Of a stretch of DNA of 64,000 nt, positions 52,138 through 61,613 are shown piece after piece. Origin of the DNA: an uncultured Desulfuromonas sp. (GTDB taxonomy: Bacteria; Desulfobacterota; Desulfuromonadia; Desulfuromonadales; Desulfuromonadaceae); assembly GCF_963666745.1 (NCBI RefSeq), contig NZ_OY762961.1:2034001-2098000 (forward strand), in the 5' to 3' direction. The notes below the pieces were generated by a model that did no database searches, was not told where the DNA came from, and worked only from the letters and a program-made list of their open reading frames with translations. Every line of letters starts with the position of its first letter. The stretch's first letter is position 1. The translations under genes were made by a program, and so were the position numbers.

Positions 52138-53039
52138 TTTTTTCGCAGATTTTTGATACCATCAATACCGGGCTTGTTGTTCTTGATAAGGAGATGACCG
52201 TACGCCATTGGAACCGCTGGATGGCTCTGCACAGTCAGATTGATCAGGAAGAGATCATCGGCAAAAGCCTGTTTGATTTTTTTCCGGAACTTGATCGCCC
52301 CCATTTCCAGAGAAACTGTCGTTCTGTGCTGGCATTTGGCCATTTCTGTTTTTTTTCTCAGAAACTGCACAAGTATTTATTCCCTATGACGCCAGCCGGT
52401 TCCCTGTCTGAAGAATTCGACTTCATGCAACAGAGTTGTTCAATGGGCCCACTTCGCAACGAACAGGGCGAAATCGAATTTGTATACCTCTCTGTGCAAG
52501 ATGTCAGCGAAGTGGTCTCTTACCAGAAGAAACTGGTTCGCATGAACCAGACAGACCCTCTTACCGGCGTCTACAACCGCAACTTCATGGAATCGCAACT
52601 GGAAAAAGAAGTGGTACGTTGCCAGCGGTTCCGTCACAACCTCAGCCTGTTGATGATCGATGTTGACTTGTTCAAAACCGTTAATGACAGCTATGGCCAT
52701 CAATGTGGTGACTACGCTTTAAAGGAACTCACCCGACGCATCTCCACAAAAACCCGACAGACGGATTTTCTGATCCGCTATGGCGGCGACGAATTCTGTT
52801 GTCTGTTGACTGAAACGCCCCCCGAACAGGCGATCAATGTTGCTGAGATGTTGCGCCAGCAGATATGCGACGCGCCCTTCACCTTTAAAGACATTGAGTT
52901 TAACGTCACCATCAGTATTGGTGTTGCCGGTTTTGATGAAAACGATGTCGATGTGGAAAGTCTTCTGCGTAAAGCGGACAGCGCCCTCTATCAGGCCAAG
53001 CAAAGCGGCCGCAATACCGTCGTCGATACATTCTCCTGA
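52134..53039 (+). CDS. PAS-GGDEF diguanylate cyclase
   Basis: The 301-aa protein has an N-terminal PAS domain (about 5-125, TGLVVLDKEMTVRHWNRWM) and a GGDEF domain with the intact active site YGGDEF and an inhibitory RxxD site (RQTD) five residues before it. It should make c-di-GMP from GTP with product inhibition. It starts with GTG, overlapping the CheC-like gene by 4 nt. The PAS domain has no obvious cofactor ligand. Confidence 0.93.
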   Translation: MIFSQIFDTINTGLVVLDKEMTVRHWNRWMALHSQIDQEEIIGKSLFDFFPELDRPHFQRNCRSVLAFGHFCFFSQKLHKYLFPMTPAGSLSEEFDFMQQSCSMGPLRNEQGEIEFVYLSVQDVSEVVSYQKKLVRMNQTDPLTGVYNRNFMESQLEKEVVRCQRFRHNLSLLMIDVDLFKTVNDSYGHQCGDYALKELTRRISTKTRQTDFLIRYGGDEFCCLLTETPPEQAINVAEMLRQQICDAPFTFKDIEFNVTISIGVAGFDENDVDVESLLRKADSALYQAKQSGRNTVVDTFS

Positions 53040-53090
53040 TTCTGATTTTTTTCCAGCACAGACAGCAGCATATTTTTTTCAAATTAATTG

Positions 53091-53119
53091 TTGACCAATT
53101 TAGTTACATTTGATAAAAC
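53091..53119 (+). promoter_or_regulatory. Candidate promoter of the peroxiredoxin gene
   Basis: TTGACC (53091-53096), a 17-base spacer and TAAAAC (53114-53119) lie about 75 bases before the start codon. Confidence 0.45.
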
Positions 53120-53198
53120 TTCAATCGTCTCAACAAAAAATCAATCTCACACATAACTTGCTATTGCGATGCTGCAAAAAACAACAAGGAGAATGAAC

Positions 53199-53801
53199 AT
53201 GAGTGTACTGGTTGCAAAAGAAGCCCCTGAATTTACTGCTCCCGCTGTCCTGGCTGACGGTACGATCACCCCTGAGTTCAAACTGAGCGATCTCAAGGGC
53301 AAATACGTGGTGCTGTTTTTCTGGCCCCTCGACTTCACGTTTGTCTGCCCTTCTGAAATTATTGCCCATAACCACCGCGTCAGCCAACTGAAAGAGCGTG
53401 GCGTTGAAATCGTCGGCATCTCCATTGATTCCCAGTTCACCCATCTGGCCTGGCGCAACACCGCCGTCGAAGACGGTGGTATCGGCCCGGTAGAATTTCC
53501 GATGGTTGCGGATGTCAAACATGAGATCTGCAAAGCCTATGGCATTGAACATCCTCAGGCCGGTGTGGCCATGCGCGCCTCTTTCATCATTGACCAGAAC
53601 GGTGTTGTCCAGCATCAGGTTGTCAACAACCTGCCCCTGGGCCGCAATATTGACGAAATGGTCCGTATGATTGACGCGCTGCAGTTCTTCGAGCAATACG
53701 GTGAAGTCTGCCCGGCAGGTTGGAACAAAGGTGATGCCGGCATGAAAGCTTCTCCGGAAGGTGTTGCCGACTACCTGAGCAAACATGCTGACAAGCTGTA
53801 A
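53199..53801 (+). CDS. Typical 2-Cys peroxiredoxin (AhpC/Prx1 type)
   Basis: The 200-aa enzyme reduces peroxides. The peroxidatic cysteine is C50 in DFTFVCPSEI and the resolving cysteine is in GEVCPAGW near residue 170. The GGxGP-type loop (GGIGPVEFP) and C-terminal helix suggest a sensitive 2-Cys Prx. ATG 53199 has AAGGAG seven bases upstream. It is a single-gene unit with its own terminator. No AhpF is next to it, so the electron donor is probably thioredoxin. Confidence 0.95.
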   Translation: MSVLVAKEAPEFTAPAVLADGTITPEFKLSDLKGKYVVLFFWPLDFTFVCPSEIIAHNHRVSQLKERGVEIVGISIDSQFTHLAWRNTAVEDGGIGPVEFPMVADVKHEICKAYGIEHPQAGVAMRASFIIDQNGVVQHQVVNNLPLGRNIDEMVRMIDALQFFEQYGEVCPAGWNKGDAGMKASPEGVADYLSKHADKL

Positions 53802-53828
53802 AAAGCGCTCCCCCCGCGCCCTGCAGCA

Positions 53829-53865
53829 CAAAAAAGTCCCGCTTTCGCAAGCGGGACTTTTTTTT
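53829..53865 (+). terminator. Strong terminator after the peroxiredoxin gene
   Basis: AAAGTCCCGCTT pairs with AAGCGGGACTTT around TCGC and is followed by a run of eight T. The A-rich other side may also end the convergent MFS operon. Confidence 0.93.
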
Positions 53866-53896
53866 CGCGTCAAACACAATGAAATCATCGAAATAT

Positions 53897-55057
53897 TCAG
53901 GCGGAAGGAGGACCTACTGACACATCGGTTCTGATCCATTGCACAGCCAGGAGAGAAATAGCACTCATCGCCGCCCCGGCAATAAACGGGATGGAATAAT
54001 CGATCATCCATAATGCGCCACCAATCACCGGCATAACCACGGCAGCAATATGGTTGATGGTAAAGCCCACAGCCATACTGGGTGCGACGTCCCTCGGATC
54101 TGCGACCTTCTGGAAATAGGTTCTGATGGCCATGGCAAAGGAAAAAAGGACATGGTCAATGACATACAACCCCATCACCATCCATAAGGAATCCACCCAG
54201 GCATAACCGAGAAAAACGCCAATCAGACTGGCGTATTCCAGCGAGAGCACCTTCCGCTCGCCAAAGCGCACAATCGCTTTACCAATCAGGGGGCTGACAA
54301 AATAATTGATCAGGTTATTAAATACAAACAGTGCCGCGATCTGTGTAACACTGCAGTGAAACTCCTTCACCAGCAGAAACACGGAAAACGCGATAAAAAT
54401 CTGCCGGCGTGCTCCCGCCATGCAGGTCAGAAAGTAGAACAGAAAATATTTACGCCGCAAGACCATCTGCTGGCGCTGCGGTACGACATCGTTACTGGAA
54501 GGATTCTGGCTGAGCCCCCAGAGCCCCACCGCAGCCACAACAACACCAATCAAAATAAAGATCGTCTGATAATCGAGAAAGAGGCCTAACAGAAAAACAC
54601 TGACGCCCATCACAATATTGACAGCAGAGGTCAGGCTTTTCAGACGGCCGAAAATCAGTGGTGACGTGTGGATATCAAAATACTGCAGTGTTAACGACTG
54701 GTTGGTCGTTTCATAGTAGTGAAATCCAAAACTGATCACCAATGTTGAAAAAATCAGCCCAGTGTAACTGGGCAAAAATCCCGTTACGACACTGCCCAGA
54801 CCAATCACCACCACAGAGAAAGCGGCAAGGCGATGCTCGCTGATCAACAGCAGGACATAGACCACAAGCAGGGCCAGCAATCCGGGAATCTCACGTACAG
54901 AACCAATCACCCCGACCTGCTGACCATTCAGTCCAGCGACATCGACGGCGAAGTTATTGAACAGGATCATCCAGGTCTGTAATCCCATCCCTGAAGCAAT
55001 CGTCAACAATATGAGGAATTTCATCATGGCCGGTTGGCCGTAATCGGACTTAATCAT
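53897..55057 (-). CDS. Major facilitator superfamily transporter
   Basis: The 386-aa protein has about 12 TM helices. There are no strong substrate motifs; YYETTNQSLTLQYF in helix 4 and the region around GKAIVRFGERKVL are MFS-like. ATG 55057 has GGA five bases upstream and overlaps the previous gene by 8 nt; a TTG at 55078 is possible. It is the last gene of a three-gene operon. The transported compound is unknown. Confidence 0.82.
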   Translation of the reverse strand: MIKSDYGQPAMMKFLILLTIASGMGLQTWMILFNNFAVDVAGLNGQQVGVIGSVREIPGLLALLVVYVLLLISEHRLAAFSVVVIGLGSVVTGFLPSYTGLIFSTLVISFGFHYYETTNQSLTLQYFDIHTSPLIFGRLKSLTSAVNIVMGVSVFLLGLFLDYQTIFILIGVVVAAVGLWGLSQNPSSNDVVPQRQQMVLRRKYFLFYFLTCMAGARRQIFIAFSVFLLVKEFHCSVTQIAALFVFNNLINYFVSPLIGKAIVRFGERKVLSLEYASLIGVFLGYAWVDSLWMVMGLYVIDHVLFSFAMAIRTYFQKVADPRDVAPSMAVGFTINHIAAVVMPVIGGALWMIDYSIPFIAGAAMSAISLLAVQWIRTDVSVGPPSA

Positions 55058-55817
55058 CTGCTTCCACGCTTCGTACAATATTCAGGGAACCGAGTCCCCA
55101 CCAGAAAGGAACCCGCGCTTTGACAATCTGGCGAGAGTCATCACACCACAACAGCAATGAATCACAATGTCCCGGTAAACAGCCAAGAGCCGAGGTAATA
55201 CGACACCGCCACAGTGTCTGAGAAGTCTCGGGACTCCCAGGTTCAACCTCTTCAACGTCAACGGTCATACGATCCATGCCGTTAAGGCTGAAACACGCAT
55301 AATCAAAACGCTGCGAAACCATCAGTGGCTGGTCGTGCTGCTGAAATGCCAGCAACACGGAAAGAAAGTCACCTAAGAAGGGAGAATCAACCTGGGCAGA
55401 TCGACGTTCGACAACCTGTCCACCCCACAGCCGCTCCATGATCACTTTGTTCAATTCCGAAAACGTCAGCAGCCAGCCATACTGAATCCGCCGCTGATCA
55501 TAGTCAATATCGGTTAACCGTTGGTGTGATACTGTTACAGGACATTGCTGGCCGTTGAGTTGCACGATGGAGGTATAGCGCTGTAAGCGATGACCATCTA
55601 CCAACGCCGCGACTCCAGACGCCTGCCCTGACAATTCAATCTGAAGGCGTTGGCCGGGCAAGGGCTTGACAGCCAATTCAACCGTTGCAAGCGTGCCCAA
55701 TAATGGATGACGACATTGATAATGGGTGACCTGAGAGTCTGGCTGCCGGGCACTAGCAAAACCGGCAGCCCCGAAGACAAAAACGAGGAGCGAAAAGACC
55801 AACCCACGCAAGGTCAT
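55050..55817 (-). CDS. Exported DUF3108-like protein
   Basis: The 255-aa protein has a signal peptide (residues about 1-23, cut after FASA) and a beta-rich periplasmic domain with five or more cysteines (CRHPLLG, CPVTVS, CFSLNGMDRM, CRITSALGCLPGHC). The layout resembles DUF3108, but the match is by eye only. It overlaps both the exchanger gene (4 nt) and the MFS gene, so all three are cotranslated. Confidence 0.6.
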   Translation of the reverse strand: MTLRGLVFSLLVFVFGAAGFASARQPDSQVTHYQCRHPLLGTLATVELAVKPLPGQRLQIELSGQASGVAALVDGHRLQRYTSIVQLNGQQCPVTVSHQRLTDIDYDQRRIQYGWLLTFSELNKVIMERLWGGQVVERRSAQVDSPFLGDFLSVLLAFQQHDQPLMVSQRFDYACFSLNGMDRMTVDVEEVEPGSPETSQTLWRCRITSALGCLPGHCDSLLLWCDDSRQIVKARVPFWWGLGSLNIVRSVEADD

Positions 55818-56758
55818 CGCAACGTCATGGCCACAATAAAGGAAAGGTAGGCGGCAAGCAGCAGAATCCCCTTACCACGACCGAGAACATAACGGTGACG
55901 ACATAAAGGGATCAGGGCCAGGCTGAACAGCATCACGACGGGTAGTTCAAGGCGTAAGATCGCCGGTTCAACCGTAATCGGCCTGAACAGCGGACAGGCG
56001 CCAAGCACAAACAGAATATTAAAAATATTGCTGCCGATGACATTACCCAGACTGATATCCATCTCCCCTTTTGCGGCGCTCATCAATGAAGCCGCCAGTT
56101 CCGGAAGGCTGGTGCCTAAAGCGACGATAGTCATGCCGATAAACAATTCCGACAAACCAATCGCACGCGCCATCGTCACAGCAGCGCTGACCATCCAATC
56201 GGCACCGAAACCAAGGCCGACAATCCCTCCAACAATATAAAGCAGATCACGGCCACGGTGTCCGGCCTCCTGGGCGACAAGAGTCTGTGGAGCATCCACA
56301 GCGGCCCCGGCCTGACGTGCATAGCGTAGACAATAAAGAATAAAGAAAAGCAAGAGGACCAAAAGGATGATGCCATCCACACGCCCCAAAGAACCATCGA
56401 GGCACATCACAAACAAAATGCCGGTCGCCATAATCATCATCGGCAATTCACGCCACAGCAAGCTTTTGGGAACGGTCAAAGGAATCAATAGTGCCGAAGC
56501 CCCAAGAATCAAGCCGATATTGGCAATGTTGGAGCCGACAATATTGCCAACCGCAATATCGGAAGAGCCCTGCCCCACCGCCAGCAAAGAAACCATCATC
56601 TCAGGCATGCTGGTTGCAAAAGAAACAATGGTCATACCGATGATCAGCGGACGAACCCCGAATGACAAGGCCAGTCGCGAGCTTCCGTCAACAAGAAAAT
56701 CCGCACCATAATAAAGTAAAACCAATCCGGCGATGAACAACAGGACCGTAAAAAGCAT
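55814..56758 (-). CDS. Na+/Ca2+ exchanger-family antiporter (YrbG-like)
   Basis: The 314-aa protein has ten TM helices with the two inverted alpha-repeats of CaCA exchangers: FATSMPEMMVS with GNIVGSNIANI, and ALGTSLPELAAS with GNVIGSNIFNI. The two glutamates of the PE motifs bind the cation. ATG 56758 follows AAGGAG. It leads the operon with the exported protein and the MFS transporter. Confidence 0.92.
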   Translation of the reverse strand: MLFTVLLFIAGLVLLYYGADFLVDGSSRLALSFGVRPLIIGMTIVSFATSMPEMMVSLLAVGQGSSDIAVGNIVGSNIANIGLILGASALLIPLTVPKSLLWRELPMMIMATGILFVMCLDGSLGRVDGIILLVLLLFFILYCLRYARQAGAAVDAPQTLVAQEAGHRGRDLLYIVGGIVGLGFGADWMVSAAVTMARAIGLSELFIGMTIVALGTSLPELAASLMSAAKGEMDISLGNVIGSNIFNILFVLGACPLFRPITVEPAILRLELPVVMLFSLALIPLCRHRYVLGRGKGILLLAAYLSFIVAMTLR

Positions 56759-56870
56759 GAGCACTCCTTAAAGACGCACCGCATTCAAAAGAGAAGGCGC
56801 ACATTTAAATACCGCTGAAAACGATACGCACAACCTCTTGAAAAGGCAAGAGAAATAGATTTTTTTGGGG

Positions 56871-56900
56871 TTGACGGAAAAACACTTTTCCATCTATATT
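56871..56900 (+). promoter_or_regulatory. Candidate sigma-70 promoter of the ArsR-type gene
   Basis: TTGACG (56871-56876), an 18-base spacer and TATATT (56895-56900) are followed by an AT-rich near-repeat ATTCATATATTCA (56898-56910) that could be an operator. Confidence 0.5.
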
Positions 56901-56967
56901 CATATATTCAATTAAAGATTCACTAAGCCATTACTTTTTCCGTGAGACAGTCGGAAGGATCGCGCCC

Positions 56968-57282
56968 ATGAAACCTGTTGTTTTTGATAAAGACCAGAAT
57001 TATGACCGGGAAGCTGAAATTCTTAAAGTTCTCGGCCATCCAATTCGTCTTAAGATTATTGCCGGACTGATCTCTCAAGCCTGCAATGTCAAAAAAATCT
57101 GGGAGTGTTTACAGCTTCCCCAAGCCACAGTCTCCCAACACCTCGCCCTGCTGAAAAACAAGGGAATCATTGAAGGCCAACGTGATGGTGTTGAAGTGTA
57201 CTACCATGTGGTCTCTGACCAGGCACGGCAGATTGTTCAATGCCTGTTCACCTTAGAAGGCTGTGGCACGAAAGACAGATAA
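56968..57282 (+). CDS. ArsR-family transcriptional regulator
   Basis: The 104-aa protein has a winged helix-turn-helix with KVLGHPIRLKIIAGL, LPQATVSQHLALLKNKGII and the wing GQRDGVEVYYHV. The two cysteines of the helix (C38, C45) and C84/C91 could form a metal or redox sensor; the classic ELCVC site is absent. It precedes a nitroreductase and a periplasmic thioredoxin-like protein, which may be its targets. Confidence 0.88.
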   Translation: MKPVVFDKDQNYDREAEILKVLGHPIRLKIIAGLISQACNVKKIWECLQLPQATVSQHLALLKNKGIIEGQRDGVEVYYHVVSDQARQIVQCLFTLEGCGTKDR

Positions 57283-57433
57283 CGGGTCGATCCGGCCACA
57301 AAAGCTCAGCTTCTCAGTGGCCTGATAAACCGATGTCGCCCACCAAACGGACTGCCCTTTCACCCTGCCATTTTGCTACACTGAGCGGGTGTCGTTTTAT
57401 ACACGTCATCCAACGCCATTAAAGGAGATCGTC

Positions 57434-57964
57434 GTGGAAGTGTTTGATGCCATTTGTCTTCGTCACAGCTATCGGGGTCCCATGGAACAAACGTCCATTC
57501 CACGCGAAGACCTGGAACGGATTGTCGGGGCCGGTATACGTGCCCCTTCAGGAAAAAACGGCCAGACAACGCAATTTGTCATCATAGACGACAAAGAAAT
57601 CCTCACCGCCCTGCAACAGATGCATCCCGCCAACAAAGCCATGCAACAGGCTCCGGCGATGATTGCCTGCATCATCGATGAACACCCTGATAAAATCTAT
57701 GAAGGCTACGATTTCCAGCTGGAAGACTGTGCTGCCGCGACAGAAAACATGTTGCTGGCGATTACAGCTCTTGGTTACGCCAGTGTCTGGATTGACGGCT
57801 GGTTACGAACACAAGGCAGAGCTGAAAACGTTGCCAGACTGATTCATTTACCTGCGGGGAAAAAAGTACAGATCCTGCTCCCCATAGGTCGCCCCTTGGA
57901 ACAATGGGAACAAAAAGAGCGTCGGCCCTTTTCAACCCGTGTCACCTATAACCGTTACCCCTAA
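57434..57964 (+). CDS. Nitroreductase-family protein
   Basis: The 176-aa FMN-binding protein has RHSYRGPM near the N-terminus, GIRAPSGKNGQTTQFVII, and a C-terminal half with GYASVWIDGW and ILLPIGRP. Nitroreductase-like enzymes reduce nitro compounds, quinones or similar acceptors with NAD(P)H. GTG 57434 follows AAAGGAG. It lies 14 nt before the thioredoxin-like gene. Confidence 0.9.
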   Translation: MEVFDAICLRHSYRGPMEQTSIPREDLERIVGAGIRAPSGKNGQTTQFVIIDDKEILTALQQMHPANKAMQQAPAMIACIIDEHPDKIYEGYDFQLEDCAAATENMLLAITALGYASVWIDGWLRTQGRAENVARLIHLPAGKKVQILLPIGRPLEQWEQKERRPFSTRVTYNRYP

Positions 57965-57977
57965 CCCAGGAGATTAT

Positions 57978-58427
57978 ATGAAACGACGTCTTTTCTTTTT
58001 AGTCTGCAGCATCTTCTTGCTCGCTATGGCACAACCGGTTTTCTCAGCAGAGGCAACGTGGCTGGAGAATCTCGATCAGGCGAAAGAGGTCGCCCAACAG
58101 GAGAACAAAACCATCTTTATCAATTTCAGCGGTTCAGACTGGTGCCATTGGTGTATCAAGCTGGACAAGGACATCCTCAGCAAGCAAGAATTCATTGACT
58201 ACGCTGAGGAGAATCTGGTTCTGGTCAAGGTTGATTTCCCGAAACGAACCCGCCAAAGCCAGGAGCAGCAGGAGCACAATGAAGCACTGGCCCGCAAGTA
58301 TAATGTACGTGGCTTCCCAACAGTGATCCTGTTAAACGCCAAAGGCAAACAAATCGGCACAACGGGCTATCGTCAAGGCACTGTCGCTGATTACATTGAT
58401 CACCTGCAGACCCTGATTACCCAATAG
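57978..58427 (+). CDS. Periplasmic thioredoxin-like protein
   Basis: The 149-aa protein has a signal peptide (cut after FSA, residue 24) and a thioredoxin fold with the active site C56-H-W-C59 in GSDWCHWCIKL and the cis-Pro loop RGFPTVI. The CHWC pair, near W-C-x-x-C thiol:disulfide proteins, suggests oxidoreductase activity in the periplasm. AGGAG precedes ATG 57978. It ends the ArsR/nitroreductase unit at a strong terminator. Confidence 0.87.
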   Translation: MKRRLFFLVCSIFLLAMAQPVFSAEATWLENLDQAKEVAQQENKTIFINFSGSDWCHWCIKLDKDILSKQEFIDYAEENLVLVKVDFPKRTRQSQEQQEHNEALARKYNVRGFPTVILLNAKGKQIGTTGYRQGTVADYIDHLQTLITQ

Positions 58428-58449
58428 AAAAATATTAAAAATAAAAACA

Positions 58450-58486
58450 AAAAAAGAGGAGTGATTAAATCACTCCTCTTTTTTTA
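58450..58486 (+). terminator. Bidirectional terminator between the thioredoxin-like gene and the tRNA genes
   Basis: AAAGAGGAGTGA pairs with TCACTCCTCTTT around TTAAA, flanked by A-rich and T-rich stretches on each side. Confidence 0.93.
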
Positions 58487-58489
58487 TAA

Positions 58490-58566
58490 TGGCGGGGCTG
58501 ACGGGACTCGAACCCGCGACCTCCGGCGTGACAGGCCGGCGTTGTAACCGACTCTACTACAGCCCC
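58490..58566 (-). tRNA. tRNA-Asp (GTC), copy 2
   Basis: The 77-nt gene folds as a normal tRNA: acceptor GGGGCTG/CAGCCCC, anticodon loop with GTC, TTCGAGTC-type T arm and encoded CCA. It is identical to copy 1 (58666-58742). Confidence 0.96.
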
Positions 58567-58571
58567 TAATA

Positions 58572-58647
58572 TGGTGGGCGAAACAGGGCTCGAACCTGTG
58601 ACCCTCGGTGTGTAAGACCGATGCTCTCCCAGCTGAGCTATTCGCCC
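58572..58647 (-). tRNA. tRNA-Val (TAC)
   Basis: The 76-nt gene has acceptor GGGCGAA/TTCGCCC, anticodon TAC, T arm with TTCGAGC and an encoded CCA end. It stands between two tRNA-Asp copies. Confidence 0.96.
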
Positions 58648-58665
58648 ATATTGTGTATGATCGAA

Positions 58666-58742
58666 TGGCGGGGCTGACGGGACTCGAACCCGCGACCTCC
58701 GGCGTGACAGGCCGGCGTTGTAACCGACTCTACTACAGCCCC
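58666..58742 (-). tRNA. tRNA-Asp (GTC), copy 1
   Basis: Same sequence as 58490-58566, with an encoded CCA end. The three genes share one orientation and are spaced by 5 and 18 nt, so they probably come from one transcript. Confidence 0.96.
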
Positions 58743-58825
58743 ACTCGATTAACGCGCTGAAAACTACCAGATTAACCTAACGATGTAAAGAACTTATTAC
58801 ATCTTTCAGCGCTTTTTTTTCAGCC

Positions 58826-59098
58826 TTAATTTACGGCGTCTTTCAGGGCTTTGCCAGCCTTGAATTTGGGTACTTTTGCGGCAGGAATTTTGATCTCAGC
58901 ACCGGTTTGAGGGTTCTTGCCAACGCGGGCAGCACGGTCGCCAACGCTGAAAGTACCAAAGCCAACCAGAGCAATTTTGTCACCAGCTTTGAGGGCCTCG
59001 CTTACGGTGTCAACAAAAGCTTTCAGGGCTTTTTCAGAATCAGACTTACTCAGTTCAGCTTTCTCGGCAATTGCATTTACGAGCTCAGTTTTTGTCAC
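58826..59098 (-). CDS. hup: DNA-binding protein HU
   Basis: The 90-aa protein begins [20 protein letters not shown] and has the beta-arm sequence [20 protein letters not shown]. It is the HU/IHF-type architectural protein that bends DNA and compacts the nucleoid. GTG 59098 has AGGAGG six bases upstream. It lies 112 nt downstream of lon, as often seen. Confidence 0.96.
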   Translation of the reverse strand: MTKTELVNAIAEKAELSKSDSEKALKAFVDTVSEALKAGDKIALVGFGTFSVGDRAARVGKNPQTGAEIKIPAAKVPKFKAGKALKDAVN

Positions 59099-59210
59099 GG
59101 CTAACCTCCTAGTTTTCAATGAGTTTTGCGTTGCTGAAACGCGCCAGTTATAACAGAGAATGATTGAGAGTACAAGGGCAAAACCGCCCCTGCTTCAGCA
59201 AAGTGAACAA

Positions 59211-61592
59211 TTATTTATCTGCTTTCTTCCTACGTCTATCGCAGGGTTGTTCTAGCAACGCACGTGCCAAAACCTGGTCCATGGAAGCAACGCAACAGAT
59301 CTCCAGATCCTTTTTCAGGGTTTCCGGAATGTCTTTCAGATCTTTTTCGTTCTCCTGAGGAACCAGCACAGTCTCCAAGCCCGCTCTCGTCGCGGCCAGA
59401 AGCTTCTCTTTGAGGCCACCGATCGCCAGCACCTCACCACGCAAATTGATCTCGCCAGTCATGCCCAGATTGCAATCGACGGCCCGTCCGGTCAACGCTG
59501 ACGCAATCGCAGTCGCCATTGTGATGCCAGCAGAAGGTCCATCTTTGGGGATAGCACCCTCAGGTACGTGAATATGCACATCTATTTGGCGATAAAAGTC
59601 CTTTTCAAGGCCAAGATCTTCCCATTTGGATCGGACATAGGCCATGGCCGCCTGAGCGGATTCCTGCATCACCTCACCGAGCTTTCCGGTAATCGTCAGC
59701 TTCCCCTGCCCTGGCATTTCCAAGACTTCAATCATCAGGATTTCACCACCCGATTGAGTCCAGGCAAGCCCGGTAGCGACTCCTGGTTGCAACGACTGAT
59801 CTTTCCTTCCATAACGGTAAGGAGGCACACCCAAAAATTTATTGACCTGAGGCACTCCGATGGAAATTTTTTTCTTTTCCGCACCGTCCGCCACCAGTTC
59901 ACGGGCAATTTTACGGCAAATGGCGGCAATGCGGCGCTCCAAATCACGGACTCCGGACTCACGTGTATAATGACGAACAATTTCCTTAAGGGCTGCAGGG
60001 CTGAAACGAATACCACGCCCTTCCAGACCATGTTCCTGAATCTGTTTAGTGATCAGGTGCTCACAGGCAATCTGCAGCTTTTCCTCTTCTGTATAACCGT
60101 CAAGCTGGACCACTTCCATCCGATCAAGCAGAGGTGCCGGAATGCCCTGAAGCGAATTCGCCGTCGTGATAAACATAACGTGAGAAAGATCATAGTCCAG
60201 ATCTAAAAAGTGATCACCGAAGGTCTTATTCTGCTCTGGATCCAGCACTTCAAGAAGTGCGGATGAGGGATCGCCACGGAAATCCATCGACATCTTGTCG
60301 ATCTCGTCGAGAAGGAAAACCGGGTTTTTCACCCCGGCCTTTTTCATGCTCTGGATGATCTTACCGGGCATGGCACCAATATAGGTCCGCCGATGACCGC
60401 GAATCTCCGCTTCGTCCCGTACGCCCCCTAAGGAGATGCGAATGAACTTGCGGTTAATCGCTCGCGCAATAGAGCGGCCCAGTGAGGTTTTACCAACGCC
60501 TGGAGGTCCAACAAGACACAGAATAGGCCCCTTGACCTTTTTGACCAGCGTTTGTACCGCGAGGTGCTCAAGGATACGCTCTTTGACTTTTTCCAGACCA
60601 TAATGGTCCTCATCAAGAATTTCTTTGGCGCGCAAAAGGTCACTACTGTCGCGCGTACCCTTCTGCCACGGCATAGACAGCAGCCAATCAATATAGTTGC
60701 GCACCACAGTTGCTTCAGCGGACATCGGTGACATCATTTTCAACTTACGCAGTTCCGATGTGGATTTTTCTGTCGCTTCACGCGACATTTTGCGTTTTTC
60801 GATTTGCTCTTCGAGTTCAATCAGCTCCTGTTTAAACTCGTCTTTATCTCCCAGCTCTTTCTGGATAGCCCGCATCTGCTCATTGAGGTAATACTCTTTC
60901 TGCGTGCGCTCCATCTGGTTTTTAACCCGCTTGCGGATCTTTTTCTCAATTTTGAGAATCTCGACTTCACGCTCCATCAGCTCAAGAAGCAGCTCAAGAC
61001 GATCACAAACATCAATCTGTTCCAGCACTTCCTGTTTTTCGTCGACGCGCAAACTCAGGTGGGCGGTAATGATATCGGCCAGATTACCGGCGCTGGTGAC
61101 ATTCTCAACAGCCGTAATGACTTCCGTTGGCACCTTGCTGCTGAACGACACATAGGCATCAAACAGCTCTTTGGCGCTACGAACCAGAGCTTGGGTTTCT
61201 AACGAACCGCAACTCCCCTCCTGGATCTCTTCACAGCAGGCCAGCGTACAGTCCTCTTCTTCAACAAGCTCCAGCAACTGGGCTCGCACCATCCCTTCGA
61301 CGAGAAGCTTCATGGTCCCGTCAGGGAGCTTAAGCAACTGCGAGATTTTAGCGACAGTCCCAATGGAATACAGGTCATCCTGGCATGGCTCATCAACTTC
61401 AGCATCGTTTTGCGCCACGAGAAAAATCAGCCGTTGACCATCCATCGCCTTTTCAAGGGCGGCAATGGAACGCGGTCTACCGACAAACAGGGGGGTCACC
61501 ATTTCCGGAAAAATTACAATATCGCGCAAAGGGAGCAGGGGAATAGCCCCTGCTCCCTCAAAACGTTCAGGAGTATCTGAAATTTCTGTCAT
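59211..61592 (-). CDS. lon: ATP-dependent protease Lon
   Basis: The 793-aa protease has the N-terminal substrate domain ([15 protein letters not shown]), an AAA+ module with Walker A GPPGVGKT and Walker [11 protein letters not shown], and the Ser-Lys protease domain (KDGPSAG with the catalytic serine, and [11 protein letters not shown] with the lysine). It degrades misfolded and regulatory proteins. ATG 61592 has a GGAAAG site. The gene lies between clpX and hup. Confidence 0.98.
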   Translation of the reverse strand: MTEISDTPERFEGAGAIPLLPLRDIVIFPEMVTPLFVGRPRSIAALEKAMDGQRLIFLVAQNDAEVDEPCQDDLYSIGTVAKISQLLKLPDGTMKLLVEGMVRAQLLELVEEEDCTLACCEEIQEGSCGSLETQALVRSAKELFDAYVSFSSKVPTEVITAVENVTSAGNLADIITAHLSLRVDEKQEVLEQIDVCDRLELLLELMEREVEILKIEKKIRKRVKNQMERTQKEYYLNEQMRAIQKELGDKDEFKQELIELEEQIEKRKMSREATEKSTSELRKLKMMSPMSAEATVVRNYIDWLLSMPWQKGTRDSSDLLRAKEILDEDHYGLEKVKERILEHLAVQTLVKKVKGPILCLVGPPGVGKTSLGRSIARAINRKFIRISLGGVRDEAEIRGHRRTYIGAMPGKIIQSMKKAGVKNPVFLLDEIDKMSMDFRGDPSSALLEVLDPEQNKTFGDHFLDLDYDLSHVMFITTANSLQGIPAPLLDRMEVVQLDGYTEEEKLQIACEHLITKQIQEHGLEGRGIRFSPAALKEIVRHYTRESGVRDLERRIAAICRKIARELVADGAEKKKISIGVPQVNKFLGVPPYRYGRKDQSLQPGVATGLAWTQSGGEILMIEVLEMPGQGKLTITGKLGEVMQESAQAAMAYVRSKWEDLGLEKDFYRQIDVHIHVPEGAIPKDGPSAGITMATAIASALTGRAVDCNLGMTGEINLRGEVLAIGGLKEKLLAATRAGLETVLVPQENEKDLKDIPETLKKDLEICCVASMDQVLARALLEQPCDRRRKKADK

Positions 61593-61613
61593 CAACTTTC
61601 CAACTTTTTAGAA

